Positions 6,773 through 13,138 of a stretch of DNA of 13,138 bases are shown in pieces (the first letter of the stretch is position 1; every line of letters starts with the position of its first letter). Below the pieces are notes generated by a model. It did not search any database. It saw only the letters and a program-made list of their open reading frames with translations, and was not told the DNA's origin. The stretch comes from Gammaproteobacteria bacterium. GTDB lineage: Bacteria > Pseudomonadota > Gammaproteobacteria > Nitrosococcales > Methylophagaceae. The stretch covers positions 37,390 through 50,527 of the forward strand of contig NVVP01000006.1 of NCBI GenBank assembly GCA_002402245.1, given 5' to 3'. Made by a program: the position numbers and the translations under genes.

Positions 6773-6804
6773 TGTCTACTCTCATTTTTAAACGAGAGTA
6801 GACA
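6773..6804 (-). terminator. Hairpin just after clpB, likely terminator without a strong U-tract
   Basis: The 11-bp perfect stem TGTCTACTCTC / GAGAGTAGACA has a 10-nt loop, and on the minus strand begins 9 nt after the clpB stop codon. It is followed by AGCTTATTAATGG rather than a run of U, so termination may be partial or the stem may act mainly as a 3'-end stabiliser before the FNT gene. Confidence 0.55.
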
Positions 6805-6813
6805 TAATAAAAC

Positions 6814-9387
6814 TTAGTTAGAAAACGCTAAAACATCATTACTAACAGTAACTTTAATCACATCACCCGCTGTAAATCGACCTGATAATAAATCATTGGC
6901 CAGATTATTTTCAATTTGCTGCTGAATCACACGTTTTAAAGGTCTGGCACCATAAACAGGGTCAAAACCAGCTTCTGAAATCAGGTCAAGCGCATCATCA
7001 CTCACTTCTAGCTGCATATCTCGCTCCGCTAAACGTTGACGTAAATGGTCTAATTGGATCTCGGCAATAGCATGAATTTGTTCGCGTAATAATGGATGGA
7101 AAACAACCGTGTCATCCACACGGTTAATAAACTCAGGTCGAAAATGTTGGCCTACAATCTCCATCACCGCGGCTTTCATTTTTTCATAATCATCGTCGGC
7201 AGCCATTTCTTGAATCACATTCGACCCTAGATTTGATGTCATCACAATAACGGTATTTCTAAAATCAACGGTACGGCCTTGGCCATCAGTCAAACGACCA
7301 TCATCCAATACTTGCAATAAAATATTAAATACATCGGGATGCGCTTTTTCAACTTCATCCAATAAAATAACTGAATACGGTTTACGGCGTACCGCTTCAG
7401 TTAAATAACCGCCTTGTTCATAACCCACATAACCAGGAGGTGCGCCGACTAACCTTGCAACAGAATGTTTTTCCATAAATTCAGACATATCAATGCGAAC
7501 CATGGCATCTTCAGTATCAAATAAGAACATGGCTAATGATTTACATAGCTCGGTCTTTCCCACACCTGTTGGGCCAAGAAATAAGAATGAACCATTAGGT
7601 CGGTTAGGATCAGATAAGCCCGCACGTGAGCGACGAATCGCATTAGCCACGGCATTAACCGCTTCATCTTGACCTATCACCCGTTCATGCAATGCTTCAT
7701 CCATCTTAAGTAATTTATCTCGCTCACCTTCAAGCATTTTAGATACGGGAATACCGGTCCATTTCGACACGATATCGGCAATCTCTTCCTCACCCACTTT
7801 ATTACGTAATAAGGTAAAATCTTGCACGTCCACATCAGTTGAGGCTTCAAGCTGCTTTTCTAACTCGGGAATAGTGCCATATTGTAACTCTGACATTTTC
7901 GCCAAATCACCATCACGATTGGCAAACTCTAAGTCCATACGTGCTTTTTCAAGCGCTTCTTTAATATCTTGACTGCCATGTAATGCCGCTTTTTCAGACT
8001 TCCATACCTCTTCTAAATCAGCATATTCTCGGCTTAAAGTATTCATTTCTTCAGCTAATAAATCTAAGCGTTTTTTAGAGGCATCATCTGATTCTTTTTC
8101 TAAAGCGACGCGCTCAATCTTAAGTTGAATTAAACGCCGTTCCATCCGATCTAATGACTCTGGTTTAGAATCAATTTCCATCCGAAGTCGACTGCCCGCC
8201 TCATCAATTAAGTCAATCGCTTTATCAGGTAACATGCGATCAGTAATATAACGATGTGACAGTGTTGCCGCAGCCACAATAGCAGGATCGGTTATTTCAA
8301 CACCATGATGCACTTCATAACGTTCGCTTAAGCCACGTAAAATCGCAATGGTATCTTCTACTGACGGTTCACCCACCAGCACTTTCTGGAAACGTCGTTC
8401 TAAAGCCGCATCTTTTTCAACATATTGACGGTATTCATCTAAGGTGGTTGCACCAATGCAATGTAACTCGCCTCTAGCCAAAGCAGGTTTAAGCATATTA
8501 CCGGCATCCATCGCCCCTTCACCTTTACCTGCACCGACCATGGTATGAATTTCATCAATAAATAAGATGATTTGACCTTCTTGTTTTGACAGGTCTTTTA
8601 ATACTGCTTTTAAACGTTCTTCAAATTCACCACGGAATTTAGCACCAGCAATCAATGCGCCCATATCCAGTGATAATAAACGTTTATTCTTCATGCCTTC
8701 AGGCACTTCATTATTGATAATACGTTGGGCTAAGCCTTCTGCAATGGCAGTTTTACCTACACCCGGCTCACCAATTAATACGGGATTATTTTTGGTGCGA
8801 CGCTGCAACACTTGAATGGTTCGACGGATTTCATCATCACGACCAATAACGGGATCAAGTTTTCCTTGTTCGGCCAGAGAGGTGAGATCAATCGTATATT
8901 TATCCAATGCTTGACGTTGCTCCTCGGCATTGGGATCGGTTACTGTTTCTCCACCTCGTATCCGCTCAACAGCCGCTTCAAGCTTGGTTTTACTACCGCC
9001 ATGCTGGCGTAATAAATCACCCGCTTGTTGTTTATCTTGCACTACCGCCAGTACAAATAATTCACTCGAAACATACTGGTCTTTACGTTGTTGAGATAAT
9101 TTATCTGTTTGATTTAATAAACGGTTTAAGTCTTGTGAGATATGGATATCACCCGAACCACCTTCAACCTTAGCCATGCGGCGTAATTGTTCATCCAGGG
9201 CTTCTTGATAGCTGGCAATGCTGACTCCACTTTGTTGTAATAGTGGCTTCACCGTACCGGACTGTTGCTGTAATAGCGCCAACATTAAATGCGCTGATTC
9301 AATAAACTGATGGTCACTACCTACCGCCATACTCTGTGCTGCGGCTACAGCTTGTTGGAATTTACTGGTTAATTTATCGATTTGCAT
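6814..9387 (-). CDS. clpB: ClpB protein disaggregase (Hsp104 family AAA+ chaperone, 857 aa)
   Basis: This cytoplasmic hexameric ATPase pulls proteins out of aggregates together with DnaK/DnaJ/GrpE. The layout is complete: N-terminal Clp repeat domain (1-145), first AAA+ module with Walker A GEPGVGKT (206-213) and Walker B 'ILFIDE' near 279, the coiled-coil M domain (roughly 405-525), and second AAA+ module with 'GPTGVGKT' near 605-612, 'ILLDEVEKAHPD' and the 'GARPLKR' sensor-2 motif. The pore loops 'GAKFRGEFEERL' and 'GAPPGYVGYEQGG' are intact. Length equals that of E. coli ClpB and the sequence is readily alignable throughout. GGAG sits 10 nt before the ATG and a sigma-32 promoter lies just upstream. 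Codon 149, the internal GTG start of the short isoform in E. coli, is GTA here (8943-8941), so the short form is probably not made this way. Confidence 0.99.
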   Translation of the reverse strand: MQIDKLTSKFQQAVAAAQSMAVGSDHQFIESAHLMLALLQQQSGTVKPLLQQSGVSIASYQEALDEQLRRMAKVEGGSGDIHISQDLNRLLNQTDKLSQQRKDQYVSSELFVLAVVQDKQQAGDLLRQHGGSKTKLEAAVERIRGGETVTDPNAEEQRQALDKYTIDLTSLAEQGKLDPVIGRDDEIRRTIQVLQRRTKNNPVLIGEPGVGKTAIAEGLAQRIINNEVPEGMKNKRLLSLDMGALIAGAKFRGEFEERLKAVLKDLSKQEGQIILFIDEIHTMVGAGKGEGAMDAGNMLKPALARGELHCIGATTLDEYRQYVEKDAALERRFQKVLVGEPSVEDTIAILRGLSERYEVHHGVEITDPAIVAAATLSHRYITDRMLPDKAIDLIDEAGSRLRMEIDSKPESLDRMERRLIQLKIERVALEKESDDASKKRLDLLAEEMNTLSREYADLEEVWKSEKAALHGSQDIKEALEKARMDLEFANRDGDLAKMSELQYGTIPELEKQLEASTDVDVQDFTLLRNKVGEEEIADIVSKWTGIPVSKMLEGERDKLLKMDEALHERVIGQDEAVNAVANAIRRSRAGLSDPNRPNGSFLFLGPTGVGKTELCKSLAMFLFDTEDAMVRIDMSEFMEKHSVARLVGAPPGYVGYEQGGYLTEAVRRKPYSVILLDEVEKAHPDVFNILLQVLDDGRLTDGQGRTVDFRNTVIVMTSNLGSNVIQEMAADDDYEKMKAAVMEIVGQHFRPEFINRVDDTVVFHPLLREQIHAIAEIQLDHLRQRLAERDMQLEVSDDALDLISEAGFDPVYGARPLKRVIQQQIENNLANDLLSGRFTAGDVIKVTVSNDVLAFSN

Positions 9388-9423
9388 TATGTCTTATCTC
9401 CATCATTATCTTCGTTGATAAAT

Positions 9424-9452
9424 AGATGGGGAGAGTAAGGCTACAAATCAAG
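9424..9452 (-). promoter_or_regulatory. Sigma-32 (RpoH) heat-shock promoter of clpB
   Basis: On the minus strand CTTGAT (-35, 9452-9447) and CCCCATCT (-10, 9431-9424) are separated by 15 bp. The -10 is a perfect match to the sigma-32 consensus CCCCATnT and the -35 matches CTTGAA except for the last base. Transcription would start near 9417, giving a leader of about 30 nt with GGAG before the ATG. This agrees with the known heat-shock control of clpB. Confidence 0.85.
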
Positions 9453-9485
9453 TCCTTATAAAAAGTAGTTTAATCATATATACCG

Positions 9486-9517
9486 GTGACGCTTCAAAAT
9501 TCACCTTGAATGGTCAC
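9486..9517 (-). other. Imperfect hairpin at the 3' end of the sensor kinase gene
   Basis: Two 5-bp arms on each side (GTGAC/GTCAC and TTCAA/TTGAA) are nested around an 8-nt loop with a 2x2 internal mismatch, overlapping the stop codon of the kinase gene. There is no U-tract. It may be a weak terminator isolating the kinase transcript from the clpB promoter, or chance. Confidence 0.3.
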
Positions 9518-11613
9518 GGGCACCGATAAAAAATAAATTTAAAACTCACACCTATGGCGTTATTCTCAACCTCAATTTTACCCTGCATATTGCTCACCAT
9601 TTGATGAACCAAAGCCAAGCCAATTCCTGTACCGGTGGTTTCACGCGTTAGCTCATCTTCACTGCGGTAAAAGAGAGTAAATATCTTATTCATTTTCCCT
9701 TCATCGATTCCCGGGCCATAGTCTTTGACAGTGAACTGAATCTTATTATTAGCCAAGGGCTGACAGCTTAGTTCAATCGTTTTCTGTTCCGATTTAGCAG
9801 AAAACTTAAGTGCGTTATCAACTAGATTGATCATGATCTGGCTAAACCAATCAGCATCGACCTCAATCACGCTATCAGCCACATCACCCTCAAATTCTAT
9901 TTGTTGGCTGAAACCTGCACGCTCAATTTGTGTTGAAACCTTCGATTGAACACTGTCCATTAACTCTGAAACCGTTATCTTTTTAAGCTCGGCCTGCTGA
10001 CTATTTCGGGTTAATTTAGCCATCAGTAATACATTATTAATTAAGCGAGATAAGCGCTCACTCTCATCAAATATGAAGTCATAGTAGGTCTTTTTCTTTT
10101 CTTCACTTGCCCAGCCTTCACGTAATATCTCACCATACATTCGAATTGAAGTAAGCGGCGTTTTTAACTCATGACTGACAGAAGAAATAAAATCCTGCTG
10201 TTGATTTGCGAGGTTAATTTGGCCAATACCTAGGCGATAAAGTGAATAAAACCCCATTGATAAAATAAGGCCTAGAATTAAGCCAATCCATATCACCACT
10301 TTACCGCCAGGACCAGCAGGTAACTGAGTGATACTAAACACCAATTGCATCTCATTTAGCGGTGCGGATAAGCGAGATTGATATAATAATTCACCTGTTA
10401 GCTCACCGGTTTTGCTTAAATAAGACGGTAATGATTGACTTGAAAATGATGATAAGACATGCGACCTAAATATCACTAATAAATTACTCATTTTCGATAA
10501 GCCGGTATCATTATAAGTCGTGCTAATCATGTCGTTTAGAAAAGTATCTTGTTCAATTAATAGCCCTTGAACATAACGTTGTTTGTTAAGCCACACCTTC
10601 CTATATAAGACAAAATGGCCACTTTCTAACTGACTAAATTCAAATGGGTCAACTTCACTTTCAAAGGTCTGTACTCGCAACTTATTCGAGTTTCTATCAT
10701 TCAGAGCATCGTCCGCATTATCTCGGGTACGCCCAGAATCAACCTTTACTCTTAGCTCGGGTAATACATTCTTCTCAACCCGTGTTTTTGATATTAATCG
10801 TTTGCTTGCATCACTCTTTTCTTTTTCAATTAATTCGGCAATCAGTTCAATTTCTTGATAGTTTTGCTCAATTTTTAAGTCTTTAAATTCAGCTAAATAG
10901 CGATCTTTTTTAGGCTGCTGAGGCGCCACACCTTTTAACTGATCAAAAGACGATTGACTGATGGCGGCTGGGGCTGGAGCTGGAGCTGGAGCTGGAGCTG
11001 GAGCTGGTTCACTCGAAAAACTATCTCTATCACTAAAAAAAGAGCTATCTACTTCTTTTATTTCATTATCCATTGGCTCGACGGCAATAATCGCCAATGG
11101 ATTGCTATCAGCCTCTTTAACCAGATCATTTTCAATTAAAATGTTCTGAATCTTAGTACGAATAGCCTTCCTTAAATTTAATTCATCCTTTGATATGCCA
11201 TAGTAATTAGCATCTGTCTGCTGCTCTGGCACCATCGGTGTGCTGAGTATTCCTAACGAATCAACTTGAAAATAACCAATCAAGCCTGGAATAGTGGAGT
11301 CAATAGGGTATGCCGATAAAGGCGAGCGTTGAAAGAAACGTGCTTCCGCCTCACCCACTACATTTAAAAAAGAATAATCCGTAAACGTACGCTGGGCTTC
11401 TTGTTCTGTTAATTGGGTAAACCGTTTATCAATACGGTTCACTAATTCATCAGCCATCACTTGATGCTGGTGAAAGGCTTCCCATTTTAATCGACTATAT
11501 GATTGCTGAATAAGGACGATGGTTGGAATCGCTAAGGCAATAAAGAATAACCCTAAGCCATTACGTAATGTCCGCTTATTAAGACCGATTAGGCTTTTTT
11601 TAAACATTATCAT
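9514..11613 (-). CDS. Sensor histidine kinase with large Pro-Ala-containing periplasmic region (699 aa)
   Basis: This inner-membrane sensor is paired with the OmpR-type regulator encoded upstream. Membrane segment 1 spans about 19-36 and segment 2 about 439-460, leaving some 400 periplasmic residues. That region contains EPAPAPAPAPAPAPAA (202-217) and then a charged, helix-prone stretch (about 235-290) before a second globular part. No HAMP domain is evident: membrane segment 2 runs through a short linker into the HisKA box SHELKTPLTSIR with His481. The ATPase domain has INLVDNALKFS (Asn596/Asn600), DYGPGI (631-636) and GTGIGLAL (661-668), so the catalytic core is complete. The start overlaps the regulator gene by 14 nt; ATG at codon 3 (11607) is an equally plausible start. 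The signal is unknown and the periplasmic region resembles no family I can name. Confidence 0.93.
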   Translation of the reverse strand: MIMFKKSLIGLNKRTLRNGLGLFFIALAIPTIVLIQQSYSRLKWEAFHQHQVMADELVNRIDKRFTQLTEQEAQRTFTDYSFLNVVGEAEARFFQRSPLSAYPIDSTIPGLIGYFQVDSLGILSTPMVPEQQTDANYYGISKDELNLRKAIRTKIQNILIENDLVKEADSNPLAIIAVEPMDNEIKEVDSSFFSDRDSFSSEPAPAPAPAPAPAPAAISQSSFDQLKGVAPQQPKKDRYLAEFKDLKIEQNYQEIELIAELIEKEKSDASKRLISKTRVEKNVLPELRVKVDSGRTRDNADDALNDRNSNKLRVQTFESEVDPFEFSQLESGHFVLYRKVWLNKQRYVQGLLIEQDTFLNDMISTTYNDTGLSKMSNLLVIFRSHVLSSFSSQSLPSYLSKTGELTGELLYQSRLSAPLNEMQLVFSITQLPAGPGGKVVIWIGLILGLILSMGFYSLYRLGIGQINLANQQQDFISSVSHELKTPLTSIRMYGEILREGWASEEKKKTYYDFIFDESERLSRLINNVLLMAKLTRNSQQAELKKITVSELMDSVQSKVSTQIERAGFSQQIEFEGDVADSVIEVDADWFSQIMINLVDNALKFSAKSEQKTIELSCQPLANNKIQFTVKDYGPGIDEGKMNKIFTLFYRSEDELTRETTGTGIGLALVHQMVSNMQGKIEVENNAIGVSFKFIFYRCP
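10967..11008. repeat. Hexanucleotide tandem repeat (GCTGGA)n inside the kinase gene
   Basis: Five perfect GCTGGA units (10973-11002) plus five bases of a sixth, flanked by one-mismatch copies GCTGGG (10967-10972) and GCTGGT (11003-11008). Read on the minus strand this encodes alternating Pro-Ala. As the unit is 6 bp, gain or loss of copies would change the length of the periplasmic spacer by two residues without breaking the frame. Confidence 0.95.
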
Positions 11614-12307
11614 CTGCTATCAAACGATAACCTGCACCGCGAATAGTCGCTAAAAATTGAGGATCAGATGAATTAACTTCTATTTTACGACGTAGCTTAG
11701 CGATATGAATATCTACTGTGCGTGTTTCCAACTCCACATCTTCGGCATAACCCCATACTTTATTAAGTAACTCTTGGCGAGATACAGGACGTTGTGAGTG
11801 AGCATGAAGGTAATTAAGAATATCTATTTCACGCCGAGTAAAGTGAATATCCTCACCATCAAATTGACCTGACATATTCAGGCAGTCAACCACTCTTTGG
11901 CTATTTAAAGTAATCTGCTGATTCTGTTCTTTTACCGTTTGAGTCCGACGTAAAACCGATTGAACTCGTAATACTAATTGAGCCACAGAAAAAGGCTTGG
12001 CCACATAATCATCTGCACCTAATGACAAGCCCTTAATAATGTCTTCATCACTGCTTTTTGCCGTCAACATAATAATGGCTTGTTCGCGATCCTGCTGACG
12101 AATGGCATTACATATATCAAAGCCATTCATGGTCGGCAACATCACGTCTAATAAGACTAAATCAAATGTCGATGTCAGTGCTTTCTCAAGCCCCAGCGCA
12201 CCATCTTCCGCGTAATCGACATCATAACCATGATAGATAAACACATCGATTAAACCCTCTCTAATGGCCGCCTCGTCTTCAACAATAAGTATTCGTAATT
12301 TTTCCAT
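11600..12307 (-). CDS. OmpR/PhoB-family response regulator (235 aa)
   Basis: This is the DNA-binding partner of the sensor kinase that overlaps its 3' end by 14 nt. The receiver domain (about 4-120) has Glu10/Asp11, phosphorylation site Asp54 in 'LVLLDVMLPTMNGF', Thr82 in 'IIMLTAKS' and Lys104 in 'DDYVAKPF'. The C-terminal winged helix (about 132-232) has the family patterns 'FTRREIDILNYL', 'VSRQELLNKVWGY', 'TRTVDIHIAKLRRKIE' and 'IRGAGYRL'. Length and all active residues are normal. No recognisable Shine-Dalgarno precedes the ATG at 12307, which suggests weak translation. It diverges from the vWA-domain gene, and an 11-bp-spaced direct repeat lies 33 bp upstream of its start, so autoregulation and control of the vWA gene are plausible but unproven. 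Confidence 0.95.
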   Translation of the reverse strand: MEKLRILIVEDEAAIREGLIDVFIYHGYDVDYAEDGALGLEKALTSTFDLVLLDVMLPTMNGFDICNAIRQQDREQAIIMLTAKSSDEDIIKGLSLGADDYVAKPFSVAQLVLRVQSVLRRTQTVKEQNQQITLNSQRVVDCLNMSGQFDGEDIHFTRREIDILNYLHAHSQRPVSRQELLNKVWGYAEDVELETRTVDIHIAKLRRKIEVNSSDPQFLATIRGAGYRLIADDNV

Positions 12308-12339
12308 TTTGCTAGTGTATGTCTTTCTTAGCTTTGGTA

Positions 12340-12357
12340 TGTAAATTTCTTGTAAAC
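12340..12357. promoter_or_regulatory. Candidate OmpR-type binding site: two TGTAAA half-sites 11 bp apart
   Basis: TGTAAAT at 12340 and TGTAAAC at 12351 are direct repeats with a start-to-start distance of exactly 11 bp, the spacing at which OmpR/PhoB-type dimers bind head-to-tail. The site lies between the regulator gene and the divergent vWA gene. The motif is seen; binding is inferred. Confidence 0.45.
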
Positions 12358-12378
12358 AACATCGACTTATTATTTACC

Positions 12379-12424
12379 AAACTGTGTCTATTAGCTTTGA
12401 ATATATCCTCCTAAACTGTGCCTA
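12379..12424. repeat. Direct repeat AAACTGTG(T/C)CTA in the divergent intergenic region
   Basis: AAACTGTGTCTA (12379-12390) and AAACTGTGCCTA (12413-12424) agree at 11 of 12 positions with start-to-start distance 34 bp, about three helical turns. They are immediately upstream of the vWA gene. They could be a second operator pair; no consensus is recognised. Confidence 0.4.
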
Positions 12425-12449
12425 ACATTCATCACAAACGAGGTTTATC

Positions 12450-13138
12450 ATGAAACTAACATCACTTACACTCAGTATCATTGCCGCTAGCACACTCTTA
12501 CTTCCTGCTACTTTTCCTACTGCCTTTGCCACCAGCATTGTTCCTAATACTGTCGTTCATGTCGATAAGCAACAACATACAGATAGACCTAAAATTGAAC
12601 TCGTGTTTGTTTTAGACACTACTGGCAGCATGAGTGGCTTGATTGATACGGCAAAAGAAAAAATTTGGTCAATTGCCAGTACCATGGCATCGGCACAAAC
12701 CTCGCCTGATATTAAAATTGGCTTTGTGGCCTTTCGAGATCGAGGTGACAACTATGTCACCCAACGTATCTCACTATCTCGTGATTTAGACACTATGTAC
12801 GCCCAATTAATGGACTTTAAAGCCAATGGTGGAGGTGATACGCCTGAAAGTGTTAATCAAGGCTTATATGATGCAGTTAATAGAATGTCGTGGAGTCATG
12901 ATGCCAATACCTATAAAGTTATTTTCCTAGTCGGTGATGCACCCGCCCATATGGATTATCAGGATGATGTCAAATTCCCCGAAACATTAGCAGTGGCTAA
13001 GCGTAAAGGCATCATCGTTAATACCATTCAAGCAGGGCAAGATCCGGCCACCACGACTACATGGCAACAAATATCCCACCTTGGCGGCGGTGGCTATTTT
13101 CAAGTAGGAGCTTCTGGTAATGCCGTTGCTATTTCAAC
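12450..13138 (+). CDS. Secreted von Willebrand factor A-domain protein, 5' part
   Basis: The frame opens at ATG 12450, with GAGG 6 nt upstream, and runs through the right edge without a stop (229 full codons). A Sec signal peptide is clear: MKLTSL, hydrophobic core to about 19, likely cut after AFA at residue 27. From about residue 49 it is a vWA domain: 'ELVFVLDTTGSMS' gives metal site residues Asp56, Thr58 and Ser60 (DxTxS, with Thr replacing the first Ser), Thr131 in 'GGGDTPE' and Asp163 in 'FLVGDAPAH'. The metal-binding set therefore looks complete, and the protein should bind a partner in the periplasm or on the surface. It is divergent from the OmpR-type regulator/kinase pair, which suggests a shared function. 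What follows the vWA domain is outside the window. Confidence 0.93.
   Translation, partial: MKLTSLTLSIIAASTLLLPATFPTAFATSIVPNTVVHVDKQQHTDRPKIELVFVLDTTGSMSGLIDTAKEKIWSIASTMASAQTSPDIKIGFVAFRDRGDNYVTQRISLSRDLDTMYAQLMDFKANGGGDTPESVNQGLYDAVNRMSWSHDANTYKVIFLVGDAPAHMDYQDDVKFPETLAVAKRKGIIVNTIQAGQDPATTTTWQQISHLGGGGYFQVGASGNAVAIS

Noticed and set aside
6677..6813. FNR box upstream of the FNT channel gene
   Set aside because: No sequence close to TTGAT-N4-ATCAA is present; the nearest stretch matches only poorly.
8812..9173. Two overlapping plus-strand frames inside clpB
   Set aside because: Antisense to a highly conserved gene, no start signals.
10954..11149. Plus-strand frames with Gly-Ala or Trp-Ser repeats
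   Set aside because: They are antisense readings of the GCTGGA repeat within the sensor kinase gene; the minus-strand protein has complete kinase motifs.
9514..13138. Assignment as the proteobacterial dedicated sortase system (pdsS/pdsR with target)
   Set aside because: The kinase N-terminus does not clearly fit that family as I know it, no sortase gene is in the window, and the vWA protein is cut before any sorting signal could be seen.

Overview
The window looks like chromosomal DNA of an AT-rich gammaproteobacterium, probably a marine or cold-water member near the Alteromonadales (Colwellia/Shewanella-like). This rests on a ClpB colinear with the 857-residue E. coli protein, FocA pore residues at E. 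coli numbering, and the style of the pilin and two-component genes; the species cannot be named. No tRNA, rRNA, insertion sequence, phage gene or CRISPR array is visible, and no gene-free stretch exceeds about 250 bases.

Bases 1-3478 (minus strand) form a pilin or pseudopilin operon. In transcription order it has a 63-residue unknown protein, a large prepilin with a long leader (350 aa), a hairpin terminator that is probably leaky, two further prepilins (259 and 337 aa) with a GspG-like 'W.GPY ... DG(W/Y)G' pattern, and the first 47 codons of a gene that may encode a PilM/MshI-like actin-fold protein. The assembly ATPase, platform protein and peptidase must lie beyond the left edge or elsewhere.

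Bases 3726-5709 (plus strand, divergent from the pilin operon) encode a two-component pair: a MoxY-like sensor kinase with a HisKA_3-type histidine box, overlapping a NarL/LuxR-type response regulator. A strong bidirectional terminator (5775-5812) separates it from the convergent FNT-family formate channel gene (5834-6676).

Bases 6814-9387 (minus) are clpB, with a clear sigma-32 promoter just upstream (9424-9452). Upstream on the same strand is an OmpR-type regulator/sensor kinase pair (12307 down to 9514). Its kinase has an unusual periplasmic region of about 400 residues containing a Pro-Ala stretch encoded by a pure hexanucleotide repeat.

Bases 12450-13138 (plus) begin a secreted von Willebrand A-domain protein, divergent from the regulator. 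The shared 142-bp intergenic region holds two TGTAAA half-sites spaced exactly 11 bp apart, the spacing expected for an OmpR/PhoB-type regulator, so the regulator may control itself and the vWA gene.

The strongest leads for new biology are the pilin operon with its leader RNA structures, and the regulator/kinase/vWA module. The remaining genes are conserved housekeeping genes.
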